Source: Mycobacterium sp. Marseille-P9652
GTDB taxonomy: Bacteria; Actinomycetota; Actinomycetes; Mycobacteriales; Mycobacteriaceae
NCBI RefSeq assembly: GCF_902652685.1
Contig: NZ_CACRUY010000002.1
Location: 124,001 to 188,000, forward strand
Direction: 5' to 3'
DNA: 64,000 nucleotides
Every line of letters starts with the position of its first letter. Position 1 is the stretch's first letter. A program made the position numbers and the translations under genes. Below the pieces are notes generated by a model, which saw only the letters and a list, made by a program, of their open reading frames with translations, was not told the DNA's origin and ran no database searches. Of the stretch, positions 37,301 to 46,385 are shown one piece after another.

Positions 37301-40300
37301 GACCGGAGCGCGGCTCGAGGTCGACGGCGACCGCGTCGTCCTCTGCGTCCCGCTCTCCGGCGTCTGGGTCGACATCCCGTTCACCTTGCCGCCCAACACC
37401 GTTGACGGCGGCACGCCGGTGGTCTCCCTCGACGACGCCGGGCGCGCCATGCGCGCGGTCCTGGCGATCGCCGCGGGCGTCGACGGACCGGAGCACCTGC
37501 CGGCCGTCACCGACGGCACCGCCACCGTGACCGTGGACTGGGACCCTGAGCGGGTCGCCGACCACACCGGCGTCACCGCCACCTTCGGGGAGCCGCTGGC
37601 GCCCAGCCTCACCACCGTGCCCGACGCCCTCGTCGGCCCCTGCTGGCCCGCCGTTTTCGCGGCCATCGGCTCGGCGGTCACCGGCGCCGGGGTTCCCGTC
37701 GTGGAGGGCCTGCTGAGCCTGGTGCACCTCGACCACGCCGCCCGCGTGACCGGTACGCTGCCGGCGAGCCGGGCCGAATTGACCATCGCCGCAACGGCTT
37801 CGGCCGCCGTAGACACGGACATGGGCCGGGTGGTGCCGGTCTCGGTGACCGTGTCGGACGCCGACGGCGCGGTGATCGCCAGGCTCAGCGAGCGTTTCGC
37901 GATTCTCGGCCGCACCGGCGGCGCCGAGCTCACCGATCCGCTGCGCGCCGGCGGCGCGGTGTCGGAGAACGCCACCGACACGCCGCGCCGCCGCCGCCGC
38001 GACGTCCGGCTGACCGCGCCGGTCGACATGCGGCCGTTCGCCGTGGTGTCCGGCGACCACAATCCGATCCACACCGACCGGGCGGCCGCGCTGCTGGCCG
38101 GCCTGGAATCGCCGATCGTGCACGGGATGTGGCTGTCGGCCGCCGCGCAGCACGCGGTCACCGCCACCGACGGCCAGGCGCGCCCGCCGGCGCGGCTGAT
38201 CGGCTGGACCGCGCGGTTCCTGGGCATGGTACGCCCGGGCGACGAGGTCGACTTCCGGGTCGACCGCGTCGGAATCGACCGCGGCGCAGAGGTTTTGGAG
38301 GTGGCCGCGCGCGTCGGCTCCGACTTGGTGATGTCGGCGACGGCCCGGCTCGCCTCGCCGAAGACGGTCTACGCGTTCCCCGGGCAGGGCATCCAGCACA
38401 AGGGCATGGGCATGGACGTCCGGGCCCGTTCCAAGGCGGCCCGCAAGGTGTGGGACAGCGCCGACAAATTCACGCGCGAGACGCTGGGCTTCTCCGTGCT
38501 GCACGTCGTGCGCGACAACCCGACGAGCATCATCGCCAGCGGCGTGCACTACAACCACCCCGAGGGTGTGCTCTACCTGACCCAGTTCACCCAGGTCGCG
38601 ATGGCGACGGTGGCCGCCGCGCAGGTCGCCGAGATGCGCGAGCAGGGCGCCTTCGTCGAGGACGCGATCACCTGTGGCCACTCCGTGGGCGAATACACCG
38701 CGCTGGCCTGCGTCAGCGGCGTGTTCGAACTGGAAGCCCTGCTGGAGGCCGTGTTTCACCGCGGTTCGAAGATGCACGACATCGTTCCGCGTGACGAGCT
38801 GGGCCGCTCCAACTACCGGCTGGCCGCCATTCGGCCGTCGCAGATCGACCTGCCCGACGCCGACGTCACCGACTTCGTCGCCGCCATCGCCGAGCGCACC
38901 GGGGAGTTCCTCGAGATCGTCAACTTCAACCTGCGCGGCTCGCAGTACGCCATCGCCGGCACGGTGCGCGGGCTGGAGGCGCTGGAGGCCGAGGTGGAGC
39001 GCCGCCGCGAAATCACCGGCGGCAAGCGGTCGTTCATCCTGGTACCCGGCATCGACGTGCCGTTCCACTCGCGGGTGCTGCGCGTCGGCGTAGCCGAATT
39101 CCGGCGGGCCCTGGAGCGCCTCATGCCCCGGGACAAGGATCCCGATCTGATCATCGGGCGCTACATCCCCAACCTGGTTCCCCGGCCGTTCACGCTGGAC
39201 CGCGACTTCATCCAGGAAATCCGGGACCTGGTGCCCGCCGAGCCGCTCGACGAGATCCTCGCCGACTACGACACCTGGCGCGACGAACAGCCCCGCGAGC
39301 TCGCCCGCAAGGTGTTGATCGAGCTGCTGGCCTGGCAGTTCGCCAGCCCGGTCCGGTGGATCGAGACGCAGGACCTGCTGTTCACCGAGGAGGCGGCGGG
39401 CGGCCTGGGCGTCGAGCGGTTCGTCGAGATCGGTGTGAAGTCGGCGCCGACCGTCGCGGGCCTGGCCACCAACACCCTCAAGCTGCCCGAATACGCCCAC
39501 AGCACAGTCGAAGTGCTCAACGCCGAGCGCGACGCGGCGGTGCTGTTCGCCACCGACACCGACCCCGAGCCCGAGGAAACGCCGGAGCCCGTCGCCGAGG
39601 CGGCCTCGGCCGAGGCGGTCGCGCCGGCGCCGGCGCCGGCCGCTCCCAGCGGTGGCGTGCGACCGGACGACAACACCTTCGACGCCGCCGACGCGACGCT
39701 CGCGCTGATCGCGCTGTCGGCCAAGATGCGCATCGACCAGATCGAGCAGCTGGACTCGATCGAGTCGATCACCGACGGGGCGTCGTCGCGCCGCAATCAG
39801 CTGCTGGTCGACCTCGGCTCGGAGCTGAACCTCGGCGCGATCGACGGTGCGGCCGAGGCCGACCTGGCCGGGCTGCGGGCTCAGGTCACCAAGCTGGCCC
39901 GCACCTACAAGCCTTACGGCCCAGTGCTTTCCGACGCAATCAACGACCAGCTGCGCACGGTCCTCGGCCCGTCGGGCAAGCGGCCCGCCGCCGTCGCGGA
40001 ACGCGTCAAGAAGGTGTGGGAGCTCGGCGACGGCTGGGTCAAGCACGTCACCGTCGAGGTCGCGCTCGGCACGCGGGAGGGCACCAGCGTCCGTGGGGGA
40101 GCGATGGGCCACCTGCACGAGGGCGCCCTGGCCGACGCCGCGTCGGTCGACAAGGTGATCGACGCCGCCGTCGCCGCGGTGGCCGCGCGCCGCGGTGTGT
40201 CCGTGGCCCTGCCGTCCTCGGGCGGCGGTGGCGGCGCGACCGTGGACGCCGCCGCGCTGGGCGAGTTCACCGAGCAGATCACGGGGCGCGACGGCGTGCT

Positions 40301-43300
40301 GGCGTCGGCGGCCCGGCTGGTGCTGGGACAGCTGGGGCTGGACGAGCCGGTGAGCGCGGCGGACGAGGCGCCGGGTGCGGCCGATGCGGAGCTGATCGAC
40401 CTGGTCACCGCCGAACTCGGCGCCGACTGGCCGCGCCTGGTGGCGCCGGTGTTCGACGGCCGCAAAGCCGTCCTGTTCGACGACCGGTGGGCCAGTGCCC
40501 GTGAGGATCTGGTGCGGCTGTGGCTGGCCGACGACGGCGACATCGACACCGACTGGCCGCGCCTGTCGGAGCGCTTCGAGGGCGCCGGTCACGTCGTCGC
40601 CACTCAGGCCACCTGGTGGCAGGGCAAGGCGCTGGCCGCGGGCCGTCAGATTCACGCGTCGCTGTATGGCCGCATCGCGGCGGGCGCCGAGAACCCGGAC
40701 CCCGGTCCGCACAGCAACGAGGTGGCCGTGGTCACCGGCGCGTCCAAGGGGTCGATCGCGGCCTCCGTCGTCGCGCGGCTGCTCGACGGCGGCGCCACGG
40801 TGATCGCGACGACCTCCCGGCTCGACGACGAGCGGCTGGCGTTCTACCGCAACCTGTATCGCGACCACGCCCGCTTCGGCGCGGCTCTGTGGGTGGTGCC
40901 GGCCAACATGGCGTCGTGCTCCGACATCGACGCCCTGGTCGAGTGGGTCGGCAGCGAGCAGACCGAAAGCCTTGGGCCGCAGTCCATCCACATCAAGGAC
41001 GCGCAGACCCCGACGCTGCTGTTCCCGTTCGCGGCGCCCCGGGTCGCCGGGGACCTCTCCGAGGCCGGCGCGCGCTCGGAGATGGAGATGAAGGTGCTGC
41101 TGTGGGCGGTGCAGCGGCTGGTCGGCGGCCTGTCGAAGATCGGTTCCGAGCGCGACATCGCCTCGCGGCTGCACGTGGTGCTGCCGGGGTCGCCCAACCG
41201 CGGGATGTTCGGCGGCGACGGCGCTTACGGTGAGTCGAAGTCGGCGCTGGACGCCCTGGTGAGCCGCTGGCACGCCGAGTCGTCGTGGGCGTCGCGGGTG
41301 AGCCTGGCGCACGCGCTGATCGGCTGGACGCGGGGCACCGGGCTGATGGGCCACAACGACGCCATCGTCGAAGCCGTCGAACAGGCCGGGGTGACAACGT
41401 ATTCCACCGACGAGATGGCCGCGATGCTGCTGGGCCTGTGCGATATCGAGTCCAAGGTGGCCGCGGCCGCGGCCCCGATCAAGGCGGACTTCACCGGTGG
41501 CCTCGCCGACGCCGACCTCGACATGGCCGAGCTGGCCGCCAAGGCCCGTGAGGAGATGGCGACCGAGGCGGCCGCCGAGGACGCCGGGAGTGAGACGACC
41601 ATCGCCGCCCTGCCGTCCCCGCCGCGCGGCTTCACCCCGGCGCCCCCGCCGGAATGGGCCGACCTCGACGTCGACCCGGCCGACCTGGTGGTGATCGTGG
41701 GCGGAGCTGAGCTCGGGCCGTACGGCTCGTCGCGCACCCGCTTCGAGATGGAGGTCGAGGGCGAGCTGTCGGCGTCGGGCGTGCTAGAACTGGCCTGGAC
41801 GACCGGGCTGATCCGCTGGGAGGACGACCCCCAACCCGGTTGGTACGACACCGAGTCGGGCGAACTCATCGACGAGGCCGAGCTGGTCGAGCGCTACCAC
41901 GATGCGGTGGTGCAGCGCTGCGGCATCCGTGAGTTCGTCGACGACGGGGCGATCGACCCCGACCACGCCTCGCCGCTCCTGGTCAGCGTGTTCCTCGACA
42001 AGGACTTCGCGTTCGTGGTGTCCAGCGAGGCCGACGCGCGCGCGTTCGTCGAATTCGACCCCGAGCACACCGTGATCCGGCCGGTACCCGACTCCACCGA
42101 CTGGCAGGTGATCCGCAAGGCCGGCACCGAGATCCGGGTGCCGCGCAAGACGAAGCTGACGCGGACCGTCGGCGCCCAGATCCCCACCGGGTTCGACCCC
42201 ACGGTGTGGGGCATCAGCCCGGACATGGCGAGCTCGATCGACCGGGTAGCGCTGTGGAACATCGTCGCGACGGTCGACGCATTCCTGTCCGCCGGGTTCA
42301 GCCCGGCCGAGGTCATGCGCCACGTGCACCCGAGCCTGGTGGCCAGCACGCAGGGCACCGGGATGGGCGGCATGACGTCGATGCAGACCATGTACCACGG
42401 CAACCTGCTGGGCCGTAACAAGCCCAACGACATCCTGCAGGAAGTGCTCCCGAATGTCGTTGCGGCGCATGTGGTTCAGTCCTACGTCGGCAGCTACGGC
42501 GCGATGATTCACCCCGTCGCCGCATGCGCGACCGCGGCGGTGTCGGTCGAGGAGGGTGTCGACAAGATCCGGCTGGGCAAGGCCGAGCTGGTGGTGACCG
42601 GCGGCCTGGACGACCTGACGCTGGAGGCCATCATCGGCTTCGGCGACATGGCGGCCACCGCCGACACCGCGATGATGCGCGGCCGCGGCATCCAGGACTC
42701 GAAGTTCTCCCGGCCGAACGACCGGCGCCGGCTGGGCTTCGTCGAGGCCCAGGGCGGCGGCACGATCCTGCTGGCCCGCGGCGACCTCGCGCTCAGGATG
42801 GGCCTGCCCGTGCTGGCGGTGGTGGCTTACGCGCAGTCGTTCGGCGACGGGGTGCACACCTCGATCCCGGCGCCGGGGCTCGGCGCGCTGGGCGCCGGGC
42901 GCGGCGGCACGGACTCCGCGTTGGCGCGTGCGCTGGCCAAGCTCGGCGTCGGCGCCGACGACGTGGCCGTGATCTCCAAGCACGACACCTCGACGCTGGC
43001 GAACGACCCCAACGAGACCGAGCTGCACGAGCGGCTCGCCGACGCGCTGGGGCGGTCGCCGGGTGCGCCGCTGTTCGTGGTCTCGCAGAAGAGCCTGACG
43101 GGACACGCCAAGGGCGGCGCGGCGGTCTTCCAGATGATGGGAATGTGCCAGATGCTGCGCGACGGCGTGATCCCGCCCAACCGCAGCCTCGACTGCGTCG
43201 ACGACGAGCTGGCCGGCTCCGGGCACTTCGTCTGGGTACGGGACACCCTGCGGCTCGGGGACAGGTTCCCGCTGAAAGCGGGGATGCTGACCAGCCTCGG

Positions 43301-43586
43301 TTTCGGCCACGTGTCGGGGCTCATCGCGCTGGTGCACCCGCAGGCGTTCATCGCCGCGCTGAATCCGCAGCAGCGGGCCGACTACCAGCGGCGCGCGGAC
43401 GCCCGGCTGCTGGCGGGGCAGCGCCGGCTGGTGAAGGCGATCGCCGGCGGTGAGCCGATGTACCAGCGGCCGCCCGACCGCCGCTTCGGCCACGACGAGT
43501 CGGAGAAGCGGCAGGAGGCGGCGATGCTGCTGAATCCGGCCGCCCGGCTCGGCGAGGCGGACGCCTACGACGTGTCCGCGGACTGA
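34371..43586 (+). CDS. fas: type I fatty acid synthase
   Basis: 3071 aa, the size of M. tuberculosis Fas. Domains in order: acetyl transferase (GHSQG, about residue 147), enoyl reductase (TIM-barrel blocks around HIEGGRAGGHHSWED), dehydratase (including the hot-dog MaoC block VSGDHNPIHTDRAAA), malonyl/palmitoyl transferase (CGHSVGEYTAL, Ser about 1438), acyl carrier (GASSRRNQLLVDLGSEL, 4'-phosphopantetheine Ser about 1804), ketoreductase (VVTGASKGSI, about 2120), and ketosynthase (ACATAAVSVEEG, Cys about 2718). It makes C16-C26 acyl-CoAs de novo in the cytoplasm. GTG 34371 follows AGGGAGA. acpS, its activating enzyme, follows after 28 nt. Confidence 0.98.
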   Translation: MTIHEHDRVSADRDGNGAHITHALVDRLTAGEPYAVAFGGQGSAWLETLEELVSSAGIESDLATLVGETELLLEPVEKELVVVRPIGFEPLAWVRALAAEDPIPSDKHLTSAAVSIPGVLLTQIAAVRALARQGMDWAAAPPVAVAGHSQGVLAVEALKAGGARDVELLAMAQLIGAAGTLVARRRGISVLGDRPPMVSVTNADPERIGRLLDEFAQDVRTVLPPVLSIRNGRRSVVITGTPEQLSRFELYCRQISEKEEADRKNKLRGGDVFAPVFDPVQVEVGFHTPRLADGIDIVGGWAEQVGLDVALARELAEAILVRRVDWVEEITRVNEAGARWILDLGPGDILTRLTAPVIRGLGVGIVPAATRGGQRNLFTVGAVPEVARAWSSYAPTVVRLPDGRVKLSTKFTRLTGRSPILLAGMTPTTVDAKIVAAAANAGHWAELAGGGQVTEEIFARRVEELSGLLEPGRTYQFNALFLDPYLWKLQVGGKRLVQKARQSGAAIDGLVISAGIPELEEAVELIHELGDAGISHVVFKPGTVEQIRSVIRIATEVANKPVIAHIEGGRAGGHHSWEDLDDLLLATYSELRSRPNITVCVGGGIGTPDRAAEYLSGRWAQAHGFPLMPIDGILVGTAAMATLEATTSPSVKRMLVETQGTDQWVGAGKAQGGMASSRSQLGADIHEIDNSASRCGRLLDEVAGDADAVAERRDEIIAAMARTAKPYFGDVAEMTYLQWLRRYVELAIGDGDSTADTASPGSPWLADTWRDRFQQMLQRAEARLHASDSGPIETLFADSALLEAPQRAIDALLAHYPDAESVLLHPADVPFFVTLCKTPGKPVNFVPVIDKDVRRWWRSDSLWQAHDARYDADEVCIIPGTAAVAGITLMDEPVGELLDRFEQAAIDEVLAADGGPTPVASRRTGRPDVTGPLAVVLDAPDVQWAGRTVTNPVHRIADPADWLVHDGPASRRATHSSTGARLEVDGDRVVLCVPLSGVWVDIPFTLPPNTVDGGTPVVSLDDAGRAMRAVLAIAAGVDGPEHLPAVTDGTATVTVDWDPERVADHTGVTATFGEPLAPSLTTVPDALVGPCWPAVFAAIGSAVTGAGVPVVEGLLSLVHLDHAARVTGTLPASRAELTIAATASAAVDTDMGRVVPVSVTVSDADGAVIARLSERFAILGRTGGAELTDPLRAGGAVSENATDTPRRRRRDVRLTAPVDMRPFAVVSGDHNPIHTDRAAALLAGLESPIVHGMWLSAAAQHAVTATDGQARPPARLIGWTARFLGMVRPGDEVDFRVDRVGIDRGAEVLEVAARVGSDLVMSATARLASPKTVYAFPGQGIQHKGMGMDVRARSKAARKVWDSADKFTRETLGFSVLHVVRDNPTSIIASGVHYNHPEGVLYLTQFTQVAMATVAAAQVAEMREQGAFVEDAITCGHSVGEYTALACVSGVFELEALLEAVFHRGSKMHDIVPRDELGRSNYRLAAIRPSQIDLPDADVTDFVAAIAERTGEFLEIVNFNLRGSQYAIAGTVRGLEALEAEVERRREITGGKRSFILVPGIDVPFHSRVLRVGVAEFRRALERLMPRDKDPDLIIGRYIPNLVPRPFTLDRDFIQEIRDLVPAEPLDEILADYDTWRDEQPRELARKVLIELLAWQFASPVRWIETQDLLFTEEAAGGLGVERFVEIGVKSAPTVAGLATNTLKLPEYAHSTVEVLNAERDAAVLFATDTDPEPEETPEPVAEAASAEAVAPAPAPAAPSGGVRPDDNTFDAADATLALIALSAKMRIDQIEQLDSIESITDGASSRRNQLLVDLGSELNLGAIDGAAEADLAGLRAQVTKLARTYKPYGPVLSDAINDQLRTVLGPSGKRPAAVAERVKKVWELGDGWVKHVTVEVALGTREGTSVRGGAMGHLHEGALADAASVDKVIDAAVAAVAARRGVSVALPSSGGGGGATVDAAALGEFTEQITGRDGVLASAARLVLGQLGLDEPVSAADEAPGAADAELIDLVTAELGADWPRLVAPVFDGRKAVLFDDRWASAREDLVRLWLADDGDIDTDWPRLSERFEGAGHVVATQATWWQGKALAAGRQIHASLYGRIAAGAENPDPGPHSNEVAVVTGASKGSIAASVVARLLDGGATVIATTSRLDDERLAFYRNLYRDHARFGAALWVVPANMASCSDIDALVEWVGSEQTESLGPQSIHIKDAQTPTLLFPFAAPRVAGDLSEAGARSEMEMKVLLWAVQRLVGGLSKIGSERDIASRLHVVLPGSPNRGMFGGDGAYGESKSALDALVSRWHAESSWASRVSLAHALIGWTRGTGLMGHNDAIVEAVEQAGVTTYSTDEMAAMLLGLCDIESKVAAAAAPIKADFTGGLADADLDMAELAAKAREEMATEAAAEDAGSETTIAALPSPPRGFTPAPPPEWADLDVDPADLVVIVGGAELGPYGSSRTRFEMEVEGELSASGVLELAWTTGLIRWEDDPQPGWYDTESGELIDEAELVERYHDAVVQRCGIREFVDDGAIDPDHASPLLVSVFLDKDFAFVVSSEADARAFVEFDPEHTVIRPVPDSTDWQVIRKAGTEIRVPRKTKLTRTVGAQIPTGFDPTVWGISPDMASSIDRVALWNIVATVDAFLSAGFSPAEVMRHVHPSLVASTQGTGMGGMTSMQTMYHGNLLGRNKPNDILQEVLPNVVAAHVVQSYVGSYGAMIHPVAACATAAVSVEEGVDKIRLGKAELVVTGGLDDLTLEAIIGFGDMAATADTAMMRGRGIQDSKFSRPNDRRRLGFVEAQGGGTILLARGDLALRMGLPVLAVVAYAQSFGDGVHTSIPAPGLGALGAGRGGTDSALARALAKLGVGADDVAVISKHDTSTLANDPNETELHERLADALGRSPGAPLFVVSQKSLTGHAKGGAAVFQMMGMCQMLRDGVIPPNRSLDCVDDELAGSGHFVWVRDTLRLGDRFPLKAGMLTSLGFGHVSGLIALVHPQAFIAALNPQQRADYQRRADARLLAGQRRLVKAIAGGEPMYQRPPDRRFGHDESEKRQEAAMLLNPAARLGEADAYDVSAD

Positions 43587-43614
43587 CGCGGCCAATCCGA
43601 TAGCCTGGCCAGCC

Positions 43615-44007
43615 ATGGGCATCGTCGGAGTGGGGATCGACCTCGTCTCCATCTCGGATTTCGCCGAACAGGTCGACAAGCCGGGAACGGTGTTCTCCGA
43701 GACGTTCACCCCGGGTGAACGCCGCGACGCCTCGGACAAGAGCTCGTCGGCGGCCCGACACCTGGCGGCCCGCTGGGCCGCGAAGGAGGCGGTGATCAAG
43801 GCCTGGTCGGGATCCCGGTTCGCCCAGCGGCCGGTGCTGCCCGAGGCCATTCACCGCGACATCGAGGTGGTCACCGACATGTGGGGACGCCCTCGCGTGC
43901 GGCTGACCGGGGCCGTCGCCGAGCACCTGGCCGACGTGACCATCCATGTGTCGCTGACGCACGAGGGCGACACCGCGGCCGCGGTCGCGATCCTGGAAGC
44001 TCCGTAG
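43615..44007 (+). CDS. acpS: holo-[acyl-carrier-protein] synthase
   Basis: 130 aa phosphopantetheinyl transferase of the AcpS type, which attaches 4'-phosphopantetheine from CoA to the acyl carrier domain of Fas (and AcpM). The magnesium-binding Asp is in GVGIDLVSIS and the Glu in RWAAKEAVIKAW; the C-terminal HVSLTHEGDTAAA block is also typical. It lies 28 nt downstream of fas, so co-transcription is very likely. Confidence 0.96.
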   Translation: MGIVGVGIDLVSISDFAEQVDKPGTVFSETFTPGERRDASDKSSSAARHLAARWAAKEAVIKAWSGSRFAQRPVLPEAIHRDIEVVTDMWGRPRVRLTGAVAEHLADVTIHVSLTHEGDTAAAVAILEAP

Positions 44008-44015
44008 ATCCGCGA

Positions 44016-44033
44016 GCGTGCGTGTTTGCACGC
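44016..44033 (+). terminator. hairpin after acpS (possible terminator or dispersed repeat)
   Basis: GCGTGC-N6-GCACGC, a 6-bp stem 8 nt past the acpS stop, without a T-tract. The surrounding GCGAGCGTGCGTG...GCACGCGACACGCC resembles intergenic repeats common in mycobacterial genomes. Termination is possible but unproven. Confidence 0.35.
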
Positions 44034-44104
44034 GACACGCCGCTTGCTGATGGCATTCTGCGCACGTTCGCGGTGGATCCGGCGCCTTCGCTAGCCTCGG
44101 GAAC

Positions 44105-45439
44105 ATGAGCGATCTTGTCGAACGTGTCCGCGAGGTGTTGCCGTCGGTGCGGCGCGACCTCGAGGACCTGGTGCGGATCGCGTCGGTGTGGGCCGACCCC
44201 GCCCGGCGCCCCGAGGTGCACCGCAGCGCGCAGGCCGTGTCGGACCTGTTGTTGCAGGCCGGTTTTCGCGACGTGCGGATCGTCAGCGAGGGCGGCGCGC
44301 CCGCGGTCATCGCCCGGCACCCCGCGCCGCCCGGCGCGCCCACCGTGTTGCTCTACGCCCACCACGACGTGCAGCCCGAGGGCGACATCGGCCAGTGGAA
44401 GTCGCCGCCGTTCGAGCCGACCGAGCGCGACGGCCGCCTGTACGCCCGCGGCAGCGCGGACGACAAGGCCGGCATCGCAACGCATTTGGCGGCGTTCCGC
44501 GCGCACGGCGGGCGTCCGCCGGTCGGCGTGACGGTGTTCGTCGAGGGCGAGGAGGAGTCGGGATCGCCGTCGCTGGGCCGCCTGCTCGCCGCGCACCGCG
44601 ACGCCCTGGCCGCCGACGTGATCGTCATCGCCGACTCGGACAACTGGGGCGCCGACACCCCCGCGCTGACCGTCTCGCTGCGCGGTCTGGTCGATTGCGT
44701 GGTGGAGGTCGCCACGCTCGACCACGGCCTGCATTCGGGGATCTGGGGCGGCGTGGTGCCCGACGCGCTGAGCGTGCTGGTGCGGTTGCTGGCCAGCCTG
44801 CACGACGACGACGGCAACGTCGCCGTCGCCGGGTTGCACGAAACCGACACCGCGTCGCTGAACTACCCGGGGTACCCCGCCGAGCGGGTGCGGGCCGATT
44901 CCGGCCTGCTCGACGGCGTGTCCGAGATCGGTACCGGCTCGGTACCACGACGGCTTTGGGCCAAGCCGGCGATCACGGTGATCGGCATCGACACCACCCC
45001 GGTGGCCGCCGCGTCCAACACGTTGATTCCGCGGGCGCGGGCCAAGGTCAGCATGCGGGTCGCGCCCGGCGGCGACGCCGCCGCGCATCTGGACGCGCTC
45101 ACCGCGCACCTGCGCAAGCACGCGCCGTGGGGCGCGCACGTCAGCGTCACGCCCGGCGACAAGGGCGAGCCCTACGCGATCGAGGCCAGCGGCCCCGTCT
45201 ACGACGCCGCGCGGGCGGCGTTTCGGCAGGGCTGGGGCGTCGAGCCCATCGACATGGGCATGGGTGGCTCGATCCCGTTCATCGCGGAGTTCGCCCGGGC
45301 GTTCCCGGACGCCAAGATCCTGGTCACCGGTGTGGAGGACCCTGCGACACAGGCGCACAGCGTCAACGAGAGCCTGCACCTCGGCGTGCTCGAACGCGCG
45401 GCGATCAGCGAGGCGCTGCTGCTGGCCAACCTGGCCTGA
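44105..45439 (+). CDS. M20-family metallopeptidase/dipeptidase (Rv2522c-like)
   Basis: 444 aa. Zinc ligands and catalytic residues of the M20 family are all visible: YAHHDVQP (His, Asp), GSADDKAG (bridging Asp), EGEEESGS (general base Glu and ligand Glu), IADSDN, and the C-terminal VTGVEDPATQAHSVNE (His). The insert between about 190 and 310 is the dimerisation domain. It is probably a cytosolic dipeptidase or amide hydrolase. The same gene follows acpS in M. tuberculosis. The stop abuts that of the convergent DUF3060 gene. Confidence 0.93.
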   Translation: MSDLVERVREVLPSVRRDLEDLVRIASVWADPARRPEVHRSAQAVSDLLLQAGFRDVRIVSEGGAPAVIARHPAPPGAPTVLLYAHHDVQPEGDIGQWKSPPFEPTERDGRLYARGSADDKAGIATHLAAFRAHGGRPPVGVTVFVEGEEESGSPSLGRLLAAHRDALAADVIVIADSDNWGADTPALTVSLRGLVDCVVEVATLDHGLHSGIWGGVVPDALSVLVRLLASLHDDDGNVAVAGLHETDTASLNYPGYPAERVRADSGLLDGVSEIGTGSVPRRLWAKPAITVIGIDTTPVAAASNTLIPRARAKVSMRVAPGGDAAAHLDALTAHLRKHAPWGAHVSVTPGDKGEPYAIEASGPVYDAARAAFRQGWGVEPIDMGMGGSIPFIAEFARAFPDAKILVTGVEDPATQAHSVNESLHLGVLERAAISEALLLANLA

Positions 45440-45943
45440 TCAGGGCCTTTCGAGGCGCTGAGTGACGATGTTGTTGTTCCCGGTCTTGTTGATCGTCGGC
45501 GAACCGAAGCGGTAGATGACGACGTTGTCGTCGCCGAGGATGCTGATGGTGTCGACGCCGTCCACGGCGACGTGGTTGGCGCCGCCGGAGATCTCCAGCC
45601 TGCGGCAGTGGCCGGTGATCGTGTACGTGTTGTTGTCGCCGTCCAGCTTCACATTGCCGTTGTTGCAGTCGATCTTGTCCTTGGCGCCGCTGTTGATCAT
45701 GATCAGGTTCCCGTGCACCGTGGTGCCGGCGTTGTGAGCCACAAAGAACAACAGCGCGAACGCCGCGGGGATCGCGCCGATCAGGATGACCCGTCCCCAT
45801 GTCGTGTTCGCGAACTTCGCGAGTCGAATTAACCGCTGCTGCAGGGTCTCTCCGCTGCGCGACGGCTGCGGCGCGGCTTCCGGCGTATCGCCGACGCCGC
45901 GTTCGAGCCTGCGGATGTAGTCCTCGGGGTCGTCGGGGGTCAT
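45440..45943 (-). CDS. DUF3060 single-pass membrane protein
   Basis: 167 aa. An N-terminal cytoplasmic part of about 48 residues is followed by one membrane segment (VILIGAIPAAFALLFFVAH, about 52-70) and an external beta-rich domain with repeating Gly/Asn/Asp turns (VKLDGDNNTYTITGHC, GGANHVAVDGVDTISILGDDN, NKTGNNN), characteristic of DUF3060 and likely a right-handed beta-helix. The function is not known; related mycobacterial proteins are lipoproteins or membrane anchored. Confidence 0.82.
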   Translation of the reverse strand: MTPDDPEDYIRRLERGVGDTPEAAPQPSRSGETLQQRLIRLAKFANTTWGRVILIGAIPAAFALLFFVAHNAGTTVHGNLIMINSGAKDKIDCNNGNVKLDGDNNTYTITGHCRRLEISGGANHVAVDGVDTISILGDDNVVIYRFGSPTINKTGNNNIVTQRLERP

Positions 45944-45971
45944 CGTGCAACGGTCCCTTTCAGGGCGAGGT

Positions 45972-46265
45972 TCACGGCCACGGGAACCCCGGTGACGGCG
46001 CGGGCACTTCGGCCGGGTCGGCTTCTCTGAAGTGATACACCGGACCCGACGGGGTGCTCTCGGCCGTCACGGCGAACCAGTGACAAACGCTCAGGTCGAA
46101 CCCGGGCGGGATGGGAACGGTGTACTGCCACTTCTGTCCCGGGCAGTAATGCCAGTAGGACGCGCCGGCCTCGGCGGGTGCGGCCAAGCCCAGAGCGGCC
46201 GCCGCCACGCCGCCGGAGATCAGCGACGCACCGAGGATCCGACCCAACGCGCGGGGTGACTTCAT
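45972..46265 (-). CDS. small secreted protein with YWHYCPG motif
   Basis: 97 aa. A typical Sec signal peptide (basic start, hydrophobic LGASLISGGVAAAALGLA, AEA cleavage site near residue 33) leaves a mature part of about 64 residues with two Cys (CPGQKW and LSVCHW) that could form a disulfide. The YWHYCPGQKW stretch resembles YHWCPGEWW in the secreted protein at 55787, suggesting one family. No function is known. It lies 28 nt from the DUF3060 gene on the same strand and may be in its operon. Confidence 0.75.
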   Translation of the reverse strand: MKSPRALGRILGASLISGGVAAAALGLAAPAEAGASYWHYCPGQKWQYTVPIPPGFDLSVCHWFAVTAESTPSGPVYHFREADPAEVPAPSPGFPWP

Positions 46266-46385
46266 CGCAGGTCCTTTCGTTGCCGGTCGCGCCGTACGCT
46301 ACGGCGAACCACATGCGAAATTCTTGCGGCCGTTCGCGCCTACCGATCTCAAGTCGGGTGCCGAGGCTCCGTGCTCCCGATTTGC

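Noticed and set aside
36645-41354. A 1569-codon open frame on the minus strand inside fas
   Set aside because: It is antisense to fas and results from the high GC content at third positions; its product is a low-complexity Arg/Gly/His/Val sequence with no domain.
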